From: Jidongwangia harbinensis
GTDB lineage: Bacteria; Actinomycetota; Actinomycetes; Mycobacteriales; Micromonosporaceae
DNA length: 64,000 nucleotides
Assembly (NCBI RefSeq): GCF_020216025.1
Contig: NZ_JAIWNC010000011.1
Coordinates: 210,229-274,228 of the forward strand
Direction: 5' to 3'
The position numbers and the translations under genes were made by a program. The notes under the pieces were generated by a model that did not search any database, was not told the origin of the DNA, and saw nothing but the letters and a program-made list of their open reading frames with translations. Of the stretch, positions 57,466 to 64,000 are shown in pieces; the stretch's first letter is position 1, and the number at the start of each line of letters is the position of its first letter.

Positions 57466-57741
57466 GTGGACACTGGAGATCGTCTGCTGACACCGGGCGA
57501 GGTGGCCGCGCTGTTCCGCGTCGACCCCAAGACGGTCACGCGCTGGGCGGCCGCCGGACGCATCGGCAGCATCCGCACTCCGGGTGGACACCGCCGGTTC
57601 CGCGAGTCCGAGGTGCGTGCGCTCCTGGAAGGCGACGGCGTCGTCGAGGAGATGCGTGAGGACGACGCGGCGAACCGGCCGCGCAACAGCGGCCCGGCAA
57701 ACCCGGGATCGACCTACGGTCCGCCCAACGGGCTGCGCTGA
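57466..57741 (+). CDS. bldC: BldC-family developmental regulator
   Basis: 91 residues. The MerR-like winged helix 'LLTPGEVAALFRVDPKTVTR' leads to 'GRIGSIRTPGGHRRFRESEV', near identical in all BldC proteins. BldC controls the timing of differentiation in Streptomyces and binds AT-rich direct repeats cooperatively. The C-terminal tail (about 62-91) is disordered. GTG 57466 follows GAGGAGGGG. Its last 28 bp overlap the ubiX stop from the other strand. Confidence 0.92.
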   Translation: MDTGDRLLTPGEVAALFRVDPKTVTRWAAAGRIGSIRTPGGHRRFRESEVRALLEGDGVVEEMREDDAANRPRNSGPANPGSTYGPPNGLR

Positions 57742-58352
57742 GCGTTCAGTTCACCGGCCCACCGGGTGAACAGCTGGTGCGGTACGCCGAGCGCGTCCAG
57801 CACCTTCCCGGCCACGAAATCCACCAGTTGCGCCGCGGTCGCCTGCGCCCCGGAACCGTAGAAGCCGGGGCTGGCCGGCAGCACCACCGCTCCGGCGTCG
57901 TGCAACGCGATGAGGTGCTCCAGGTGGCTGCGGGTCACCGGGGTCTCCCGCGGCACCACCACGGTCCGCCGGCGTTCCTTGAGGTTCACCTCGGCCGCCC
58001 GCTGCAGCAGATCCTTGCTGAGACCGATGGCGATGCCGGCGCAGGCCGCCGTGCTGGCCGGCACCACGACCATGCCCCGGGCCGGGTACGAGCCGCTGCT
58101 CGGCCCGGCGGCCAGGTCGCCGGCCGGCCAGTAGACCAGGTCGCCCAGGTCGCGGCCGAGCCAGGCGGCCACGTCGTCCTTCCAGTGCGCGTCCCGCACC
58201 GTCATGCCGGTCTCGTCCAGCAGGGTCAGCCGGGCCGCCCGGGAGACGACCAGATCGGCGGACTCGCCGGCGTCCAGCAGCGCGTTCAGCACCGCCCGCG
58301 CGTAGGGGGTGCCGGAAGCACCCGAGACGCCGACCACCCAGGGAGTGCGCAT
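57714..58352 (-). CDS. ubiX: Flavin prenyltransferase
   Basis: 212 residues. Flavoprotein fold with 'VGVSGASGTPYA' (FMN phosphate), 'SYPARGMVVVPAST' and 'SKDLLQRAAEVNLKERR' (prenyl-phosphate site). It adds a dimethylallyl group to FMN to make prenylated FMN for the UbiD-family decarboxylase 3 kb upstream. The ATG at 58352 gives the standard N-terminus. Confidence 0.93.
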   Translation of the reverse strand: MRTPWVVGVSGASGTPYARAVLNALLDAGESADLVVSRAARLTLLDETGMTVRDAHWKDDVAAWLGRDLGDLVYWPAGDLAAGPSSGSYPARGMVVVPASTAACAGIAIGLSKDLLQRAAEVNLKERRRTVVVPRETPVTRSHLEHLIALHDAGAVVLPASPGFYGSGAQATAAQLVDFVAGKVLDALGVPHQLFTRWAGELNAQRSPLGGP

Positions 58353-58355
58353 GAC

Positions 58356-58583
58356 TCAAGCATGCCCTGTCCCGGAAACCGGCGCGGGAGCCCGGCTGAC
58401 GCCCGGGGCCACCGGCACGGAACCCTCGTGCTGGCGTGCCCCGGGCACCGCGATCGTCGCCGTGATCAGCGCCGCGACCGCCGCCGTGAGCCATCCCGCC
58501 CGCCGCCGGTCGCGTAACCGGCGGCCGGCCGCGACGATGTCGTCGGCGCTGTGCCGCATCGGCGGCGCGACCGGCCCGTCCAC
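58356..58583 (-). CDS. Small membrane protein resembling the N-terminus of its neighbour
   Basis: 75 residues from GTG 58583, which directly abuts the preceding stop. Residues 10-52 ('SADDIVAAGRRLRDRRRAGW' and a membrane helix) match the layout of the upstream gene ('VDDAVAAGRRRQGRRRVAL' and a helix). After the helix it ends in a short Pro/Val tail. It looks like a truncated relative of that gene lacking the extracytoplasmic domain. It may be expressed or a remnant. Confidence 0.5.
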   Translation of the reverse strand: MDGPVAPPMRHSADDIVAAGRRLRDRRRAGWLTAAVAALITATIAVPGARQHEGSVPVAPGVSRAPAPVSGTGHA

Positions 58584-59819
58584 CTACGTCATCGGGAACC
58601 AGGCGGCCGGGTCGTCGACGTCGGCGAACCGCAGGCCGGCCATCACCTTGCGCAGGTCGGCGGTCGACTCCTGGCCGCTGCCCTGCACCTCGGCCACGTA
58701 CTTGCCGCCCGGGAGCAGGCGGTAGCAGAGCTGGGCGTTGCCCGAGTTGCACCAGACGGCGTCCTCCGGCTGGCCCTTGGGCGGCTGGCTGTTGGTCGCC
58801 CACTTCCGGTCGTACACGTTGATCCGCAGGTCGCGCTCGGTGCTGTCCTCCGGGTCGAGGACCGGCATGGTGGTGGTGCCGGCCGCCGAACCCGCGCCGT
58901 GCACGTACCGGGTGCCGGTGATCTGGGCCCAGCCGCCGCCGTTCGGCCAGTCCGCGCCGCGACCGCCGGAGGCCAGCCGGTAGCCCTCCGGCAGATAGGT
59001 GGTCTCGAAGACGATCGAGGCGGGGTACGCGTCCGCGCCCCGGAGGCCCGCGGCGATCGACATCAGGTCACGCTTGCCGTGCTGGTCGGGCGTCACGTTG
59101 TCGATGACCGCCCAGGCGTCGTCGGCGTACTGCCACGCGAGCGCCGGCCACTTGAGGCCCTCGCCGCCGCTCGGGTCCCGGTCGATCGGCATGTCGGTGC
59201 TGAAGTAGCCGGGGCGGCCGGCCACGGTCACCGGCTCGGCCTTGAACGTACGGAACCGCTCCGGGCTGAACGCCTTGGGGCGGTAGACGGTCAGCTTCAG
59301 CGCGAACTTCGGCCCGGTGACGTCGTCGGGTGACGCCTTCCGCTCACCCGACTTGAACGGGCGACCGTTCTTCTTGTCCTCGGTCGCCTTCTCGTCGGCC
59401 GCCGAGTCGCTGCCGTACATCGTCTCGGTCTCGTTGCCGACCCGGATGTCGGCCTGCTGGAAGTTCGGCGCGACCAGCACCGGATCGGTCACCCGGTACT
59501 TGCCGACGGTGTAGCCGCGGAAGCCGAACTGGAAGTCGCCGGCCGGGTAGGTGAACGGTACGTCCGCCGCGGCCTTCGTCGTCGCACCGGTGGCGGCGGC
59601 CACGTCCGGGCGGCCGGGGGTGCGGCCGGCCAGCGCCTGCGGCAGGACCACGGCGCCGGCGACGGCCGCGACCACGGCGAACGACGCCGCGCCGGTGAGC
59701 GCCACCCGGCGCCGGCCCTGGCGCCGCCGGCCGGCCGCCACCGCGTCGTCGACCGTGTAGCGCGCCGGCGGGGCGTCGGACTTAGCGGCTTGGAGCAGGT
59801 CGTACAGATCGTGCTGCAT
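58584..59819 (-). CDS. Membrane-anchored extracytoplasmic protein, probable partner of the SigE-type factor
   Basis: 411 residues. A cytoplasmic N-terminus ('DLYDLLQAAKSDAPPARYTVDDAVAAGRRRQGRRR' in outline) precedes one membrane helix at about 40-60. A large extracytoplasmic domain of about 340 residues has no recognisable family; two cysteines near the end (CNSGNAQLC) probably form a disulfide. The start overlaps the sigma gene by 38 bp, and GAGGAGGGGCGTT precedes it. This layout is typical of anti-sigma-like partners of SigE-family factors, but there is no ZAS motif, so the mode of action is uncertain. Confidence 0.75.
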   Translation of the reverse strand: MQHDLYDLLQAAKSDAPPARYTVDDAVAAGRRRQGRRRVALTGAASFAVVAAVAGAVVLPQALAGRTPGRPDVAAATGATTKAAADVPFTYPAGDFQFGFRGYTVGKYRVTDPVLVAPNFQQADIRVGNETETMYGSDSAADEKATEDKKNGRPFKSGERKASPDDVTGPKFALKLTVYRPKAFSPERFRTFKAEPVTVAGRPGYFSTDMPIDRDPSGGEGLKWPALAWQYADDAWAVIDNVTPDQHGKRDLMSIAAGLRGADAYPASIVFETTYLPEGYRLASGGRGADWPNGGGWAQITGTRYVHGAGSAAGTTTMPVLDPEDSTERDLRINVYDRKWATNSQPPKGQPEDAVWCNSGNAQLCYRLLPGGKYVAEVQGSGQESTADLRKVMAGLRFADVDDPAAWFPMT

Positions 59820-60330
59820 AACGCCCCTCCTCAGGGTTCTGGTCGGTGAAGTCGGTGCCGAGGACCTTCCGCAGGATGTCCAGTCCGCGTGCGGTGTAGC
59901 TCTTGACCGTGCCCTCCGGGCAGGCCAAGGCCTCCGCGGTCTGCTGGACGCTCAGTCCCTCCAGGAAGCGCAGCACCACCACGGCCCGGAGCCGGGCCGG
60001 CAGGTGCTGCAGCGCGGCGCGAATGTGCAGCCGGTCGTCGACCGCGTGGGTACGGTCGAAGCTCGGCGGTTCCGGCATCGCGTGACTGGTCGACTGCTCC
60101 CGTCGCCACCACGGTCGCCGGGTCTCGTCGATCGCCGCCCGCACCACGGCCGTCCGGGCGTAGCTGTCCGGACGTTCGATGCGGCCCCACTTGACGTACA
60201 GCTTCGCGAGCACGGTGAGCACCGCGTCCTCGGCCGTCTGCCAGTCACCACACGTCAGGTACGCCAGCCCGCGCAACGGCTCCATCTGCGCGCCGACGAA
60301 GTCGCGGAACTCCGTCTCTCTGTCATTCAC
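59782..60330 (-). CDS. SigE-family RNA polymerase sigma factor
   Basis: 182 residues. Region 2 is seen in 'RGLAYLTCGDWQTAEDAVLTVLAKLYVKW' (in outline) and region 4 in 'LEGLSVQQTAEALACPEGTVKSY'. It belongs to the SigE50-type ECF group common in Streptomyces and Micromonosporaceae. It overlaps the membrane partner by 38 bp, so both are co-translated. Confidence 0.9.
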   Translation of the reverse strand: MNDRETEFRDFVGAQMEPLRGLAYLTCGDWQTAEDAVLTVLAKLYVKWGRIERPDSYARTAVVRAAIDETRRPWWRREQSTSHAMPEPPSFDRTHAVDDRLHIRAALQHLPARLRAVVVLRFLEGLSVQQTAEALACPEGTVKSYTARGLDILRKVLGTDFTDQNPEEGRYAARSVRPAPSR

Positions 60331-60361
60331 GGGGACTAGACGGATGGACCGGCCTCCGGGG

Positions 60362-61243
60362 TTACAACAGAATGAGATCGAGGAGGGCGAACAGGAAGAG
60401 GGCGATGCCCACGAAGCCGTTCGCGGTGAAGAACGCCCGGTTGACCTTGGAGAGGTCGTGCTCCGTGACCACCACGTGCTGGTAGCCGAACGCGACCGCG
60501 GTCAGCGCCAGTCCGACCCACCACAGCCAGCTCAGGCCGACCAGCGCGCCGAACCAGACGAACAGCGCGAACGTGACGACGTGCGTGGCGGTCGAGATGC
60601 GCAGCGCGGTGCGGACCCCGAACCGGGCCGGCGTGGAGTGCACGCCGATCCGGCGGTCCACCTCGACGTCCTGGCAGGCGTAGATGATGTCGAAGCCACC
60701 GATCCACAGCCCCACGGCGGCGCCCAGCACCCAGGCCGGGCCGGAGCCGGCGAACGTACCGGTGATCGCGATCCAGGCACCCACCGGCGCCACCGCCTGG
60801 GCCAGCGCCAGCACGTAGTGCGGGAAGCTGGTGAAGCGTTTGGCGTACGGATAGACGATCAGCGGGATCACCGCGAGCGGTGCCAGTAGCAGGCACAGCG
60901 GGTTGAGCAGGCCCGCGGCGAGGAACAGGACGGCGATCGACACCACCGCGCCGGTCCAGGCGGTGCGCACGCTGACCGCCCCGGTGACCAGTTCACGGTT
61001 GCGGGTACGCGGGTTCTGCGCGTCGATCTTGCGGTCCAGGATCCGGTTGGCCGCCATCGCGAACGTCCGCCCGCCGACCATGGCCACCGTGATCAGCAGC
61101 AGGTCGGTCCAGCGGCGCTCCGGCCACATGGCCACGAACGCGGACAGGTAGGCGAACGGCAGCGCGAAGACCGAGTGCTCGATGGCGACCAGTCGCAGGA
61201 AGGCCCGGACCCGGCCGGGAGTTTCGGGGGCGACCGCGGTCAC
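60362..61243 (-). CDS. mqnP: UbiA-family prenyltransferase of the futalosine pathway
   Basis: 293 residues with about nine membrane helices. The first Asp-rich motif is 'NRILDRKIDAQNPRTRNRE' near residue 66 and the second 'DVEVDRRIGVHSTPARFG' near 190, both required to bind Mg-diphosphate. It transfers the polyprenyl chain (from the 5.7-kb synthase) to the naphthoate ring. The stop of the UbiD-type gene overlaps its start by 4 bp, tying prenylation to decarboxylation. Confidence 0.92.
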   Translation of the reverse strand: MTAVAPETPGRVRAFLRLVAIEHSVFALPFAYLSAFVAMWPERRWTDLLLITVAMVGGRTFAMAANRILDRKIDAQNPRTRNRELVTGAVSVRTAWTGAVVSIAVLFLAAGLLNPLCLLLAPLAVIPLIVYPYAKRFTSFPHYVLALAQAVAPVGAWIAITGTFAGSGPAWVLGAAVGLWIGGFDIIYACQDVEVDRRIGVHSTPARFGVRTALRISTATHVVTFALFVWFGALVGLSWLWWVGLALTAVAFGYQHVVVTEHDLSKVNRAFFTANGFVGIALFLFALLDLILL

Positions 61244-62709
61244 GAGAGCCCGTACTCCTTCCAGCGCTTGTCCACCAGCGCGACCACCTCGGGCGTCATC
61301 GTCATCTCCTCCGGCCAGCCCCGCGTGTAGCCCTCGGTGGGCAGCTTACGGGTTGCGTCGATGCCCGCCTTTCCGCCCCAGAACTGCTGGTAGGAGGCGT
61401 GATCGAGATGATCCACCGGGCCCTGGGTGATGAGCAGGTCGCGGTCGTAGTCGACGTTGCCGAAGGCCCGGAACGCGACCTCGGCGTAGTCGTGCACGTC
61501 GCAGTCGGCGTCCACCACCACGATCAGCTTGGACAGCGACATCAGGTGCGCGCCCCAGACCGCGTTCATGATCTTCTGGGCGTGTTTCGGGTAGCGCTTC
61601 TGGATCGACACGATGACGCAGTTGTGGAACACCCCGGCGGCCGGCATGTCGTAGTCGACGATGTCCGGGATCAGCATCTTGAGCAGCGGCAGGAAGATGC
61701 GCTCGGTGGCCTTGCCGAGGCCGTGGTCCTCCTGCGGCGGCTTGGACGTGATGATCGAGTGGTAGACCGGCTCCCGCCGCATGGTCATGCACTCGATGTG
61801 CAGCACCGGGAACGGCTCGACCGGGGTGTAGAAGCCGGTGTGGTCGCCGAACGGCCCCTCGGGGGCCCGCTCCCCCGGCTCCAGATAGCCCTCCAGCACG
61901 ATCTGCGCCTGCGCCGGCACCTGCAACGGCACGGTGAGGCAGTCGACCATCTCCACCCGTTCCCCGCGCAGGAACCCGGCGAACAGGTATTCGTCGATGT
62001 CGCCGGGCAGTGGCGCGCTCGCCGCGTAGCTCACCACCGGGTCGCAGCCGATCGCCACCGCCACCGGCAGCCGCTGCCCGAGCCGCTCGGCCACCGCGTG
62101 ATGGGCGGTCGAATCCTTGTGGATCTGCCAGTGCATGCCCAGGGTGTTGCGGGAGTGCTGCTGCAGCCGGTAAAGGCCGAGATTGCGCTTGCCGGTCTCC
62201 GGGTGCTTGGTGTGGGTCAGCCCGTAGTTGTGGAAGATGCCGCCGTCGCCCGGCCACACCTGCAGACCGGGCAACCGGTCCAGATCCACCTGGTCACCCT
62301 TCAGCACGACCTCCTGGCAGGGCGCCGACTTCACCTTGCGGGGCGGCACCGACTTGAGCTGCAGCACCTTGCCGAGCCCCTCCCGGATGCCGGACCAGCC
62401 CACCGGCAGCTCCGGCTTGATCAGCGCGCCGATCCGGTCGCCGACCTCGTCCAGCGACTCGACGCCGAGCGCCATCGCCATCCGCTTCTCGGTGCCGAAC
62501 AGGTTGACCGCGACCGGCATCTCCCCACGGGTGGGCCGCTCGAAGAGCAGGGCCGGGCCACCGGCCCGCACGGTCCGGGTGACCACCTCGCTGATCTCCA
62601 GCGTCGGATCGACCGGCACACCGACCCGCCGCAGCTCACCGGCGGCCTCCAGGGCGGTCAGAAAACTCTGCAGATCGGGGTACGGGAATCCACGCGCGGC
62701 CATGGTCAC
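61240..62709 (-). CDS. mqnL: UbiD-family decarboxylase of the futalosine pathway
   Basis: 489 residues. The prenylated-FMN decarboxylase signature 'ERAPEGPFGDHTGFY' is near residue 280 with the catalytic Glu/Arg set. It removes the carboxylate from the naphthoate ring, using the cofactor made by UbiX; in known futalosine loci the UbiD-type gene is called mqnL. The ATG at 62709 is the first in-frame start. It runs directly into mqnP. Confidence 0.9.
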   Translation of the reverse strand: MTMAARGFPYPDLQSFLTALEAAGELRRVGVPVDPTLEISEVVTRTVRAGGPALLFERPTRGEMPVAVNLFGTEKRMAMALGVESLDEVGDRIGALIKPELPVGWSGIREGLGKVLQLKSVPPRKVKSAPCQEVVLKGDQVDLDRLPGLQVWPGDGGIFHNYGLTHTKHPETGKRNLGLYRLQQHSRNTLGMHWQIHKDSTAHHAVAERLGQRLPVAVAIGCDPVVSYAASAPLPGDIDEYLFAGFLRGERVEMVDCLTVPLQVPAQAQIVLEGYLEPGERAPEGPFGDHTGFYTPVEPFPVLHIECMTMRREPVYHSIITSKPPQEDHGLGKATERIFLPLLKMLIPDIVDYDMPAAGVFHNCVIVSIQKRYPKHAQKIMNAVWGAHLMSLSKLIVVVDADCDVHDYAEVAFRAFGNVDYDRDLLITQGPVDHLDHASYQQFWGGKAGIDATRKLPTEGYTRGWPEEMTMTPEVVALVDKRWKEYGLS

Positions 62710-62864
62710 CAGTGTTCCTCACCGGTACGACAGTCGGGCGTACCTCGGCACTTCCGCCGCTCAGATCACAGCGCCCGGCGTCCCCTTGTGCCGGCCGGAG
62801 TCGTTGTGCGAAGGTCCCCCAGGTATCGACGAAGCTGCACATCTGAATACTCGGGGGGATTTTC

Positions 62865-64000
62865 GTGCGCATATCAGTGCGGGCATGGGGCGGTGCGCTG
62901 CTGGTCGCGGTGTTGACCGGCGGTCTGGTCGGCGGCAGCGCCGACGCGGTGGGCGGTGGGGCCACCGTCGCCGACGGCGAGTTCCCCTTCGTGGCTAAGG
63001 TCAGCTTCGCCGATCAACGAGCCTGCACCGGCGCCCTGGTCGCCACCCGGTGGATCATCACCGCCAAGTCGTGCTTCGCGGACGGCTCGGCGCCGGTGGC
63101 GGCCGGCGCTCCGGCCAGACCGACCACCGTCCTGCTCGGACGCCCGGACCTCACCAGGACCGCCGGACACCGGCTGTCCGTGGTCTCGGTGACCCCGCAC
63201 CCGGATCGGAACATCGCCCTGGCCCAGTTGTCCGGGCCGGTCAAGGACATCAACCCGATCTCGTTGAGCAGCGAAGCACCGCAGGCGGGCGAGACGCTGC
63301 GGATCGCCGGATTCGGGCGCACCGCCTCGGAATGGGTGCCGAACCGCCTCCACGCCGGCACGTTCACCGTCGAGTCGACCACCGCCACCTCGATCGCCGT
63401 GCAGGGCGCCGCTCTCTGTAAGGGCGACGCGGGCAGTCCCGCCTTCCGCGTGGTGGGGGGTCGTGCGGAACTCGTCGGCACCAGCGACACGAGTTGGCAG
63501 AGCGGCTGCCTCGGCGAGACCGAGACCCGGTCCGGTGCGGTCGAGGCCCGCACCGACGACCTCGTCGGCTGGATCCGCGCCGGCACCGCCCTCAAGCCGG
63601 ACCGCCTGCGCGATCCGGTCATCGGCGAGTTCAACGGGGACAGCTTCCCGGACCTTCTCGCTCCCGACGAGGCGGGCCGGCTCTGGCTCTACCCCGGCAC
63701 CGCGAACCCCGAGCTGTGGGGTGACCGGGTGCAGGTCGGCTCCGGCTGGACGGGCTACCGCGAACTCGTCGTCGGCAAGATGAACCGTGACCAGTACGAC
63801 GACCTCGCCGCCATCGAACAGGCCACCGGCAAACTCTGGCTCTACCCCGGCAACGCCGCCGGCGCACCCTTCGCCACCAAGACCGAGATCGGGGCCGGCT
63901 GGGGCACCTTCCGCGACCTCACCATCGGCCGGGTCAACCGCGACCAGTACGACGACCTGCTCGCCGTCAACGACACCAACAGCCAACTCATCCTCTACAC
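62865..64000 (+). CDS. Secreted trypsin-fold pseudoprotease with FG-GAP-like repeats (3' truncated)
   Basis: At least 378 residues, open to the window edge. A signal peptide (to about residue 29) is followed by a trypsin-like domain with an intact fold pattern: 'CTGALVATRWIITAKSC', 'TPHPDRNIALAQL', 'CKGDAGSPAF'. All three catalytic positions are replaced: His by Ser69, Asp by Asn116, Ser by Ala189. From about residue 255, repeats of about 46 residues start with 'FNGDSFPDLLAP' and 'MNRDQYDDLAAI', like VCBS/FG-GAP propeller modules. The GTG at 62865 follows GGGGGG. It should bind a target, not cut it. Confidence 0.88.
   Translation, partial: MRISVRAWGGALLVAVLTGGLVGGSADAVGGGATVADGEFPFVAKVSFADQRACTGALVATRWIITAKSCFADGSAPVAAGAPARPTTVLLGRPDLTRTAGHRLSVVSVTPHPDRNIALAQLSGPVKDINPISLSSEAPQAGETLRIAGFGRTASEWVPNRLHAGTFTVESTTATSIAVQGAALCKGDAGSPAFRVVGGRAELVGTSDTSWQSGCLGETETRSGAVEARTDDLVGWIRAGTALKPDRLRDPVIGEFNGDSFPDLLAPDEAGRLWLYPGTANPELWGDRVQVGSGWTGYRELVVGKMNRDQYDDLAAIEQATGKLWLYPGNAAGAPFATKTEIGAGWGTFRDLTIGRVNRDQYDDLLAVNDTNSQLILY

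Noticed and set aside
58584..59819. Classical zinc anti-sigma factor
   Set aside because: Layout fits a sigma partner, but the H-x3-C-x2-C motif is absent.

Overview
This is a very GC-rich, gene-dense actinobacterial chromosome segment. Gene content fits the family Micromonosporaceae (Actinoplanes/Micromonospora relatives). The pointers are a complete 14-subunit nuo operon, the futalosine route to menaquinone, a BldC regulator, SigE-family and ECF sigma factors, HelD, GTG/TTG starts, and 4-bp ATGA/GTGA gene overlaps. The genus assignment is inference; no rRNA or tRNA gene was seen to anchor it.

Layout. 0-7 kb: end of a degenerate FtsK/EccC-like gene, a holin-like membrane protein, RarD, an ECF sigma/anti-sigma pair, an IclR regulator divergent from an MFS transporter, and a polyprenyl diphosphate synthase. 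6.75-7.8 kb: gene-free, repeat-rich. 7.8-25.4 kb (minus strand): nuoA-N preceded by a MenJ-like geranylgeranyl reductase, with a Rex-type box before each of these two units. 25.5-28.5 kb: a small orphan gene, menG, a membrane protein and an LPVTG surface protein. 28.5-29.6 kb: a second gene-free repeat region with an array at about 21 bp spacing. 29.6-41.4 kb: mqnC, SNF2 helicase plus SWIM protein, a secreted GH64 glucanase with a LacI-type operator, an aldo/keto reductase, mqnA, HelD, a GNAT protein. 41.5-47.2 kb: a VOC protein, btuFCD under a cobalamin riboswitch, a TetR regulator and a secreted M14 carboxypeptidase. 47.3-57.7 kb: two small membrane proteins, mqnE, an NlpC/P60 endopeptidase, a proline-rich membrane protein, a DEAD-box helicase, a glycolipid-binding-fold protein, Lrp with a cysteine-desulfhydrase-like enzyme, and bldC. 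57.7-62.7 kb: ubiX, a SigE-type sigma factor with membrane partners, mqnP and the UbiD-family decarboxylase. 62.9-64 kb: the start of a secreted trypsin-fold protein that lacks all three catalytic residues.

How it fits together. The window holds most of the respiratory quinone pathway: mqnA, mqnC, mqnE, UbiX/UbiD, MqnP, MenG, a polyprenyl diphosphate synthase and a MenJ-like saturase. It also holds the enzyme that reduces that quinone, complex I. The Rex-like boxes suggest that NADH/NAD+ balance controls both complex I and quinone side-chain saturation. The strongest leads are the Rex boxes, the triad-less protease, the two repeat-dense gene-free regions, the tailed complex I subunits, and the TetR-side palindrome that overlaps a likely ribosome-binding site.
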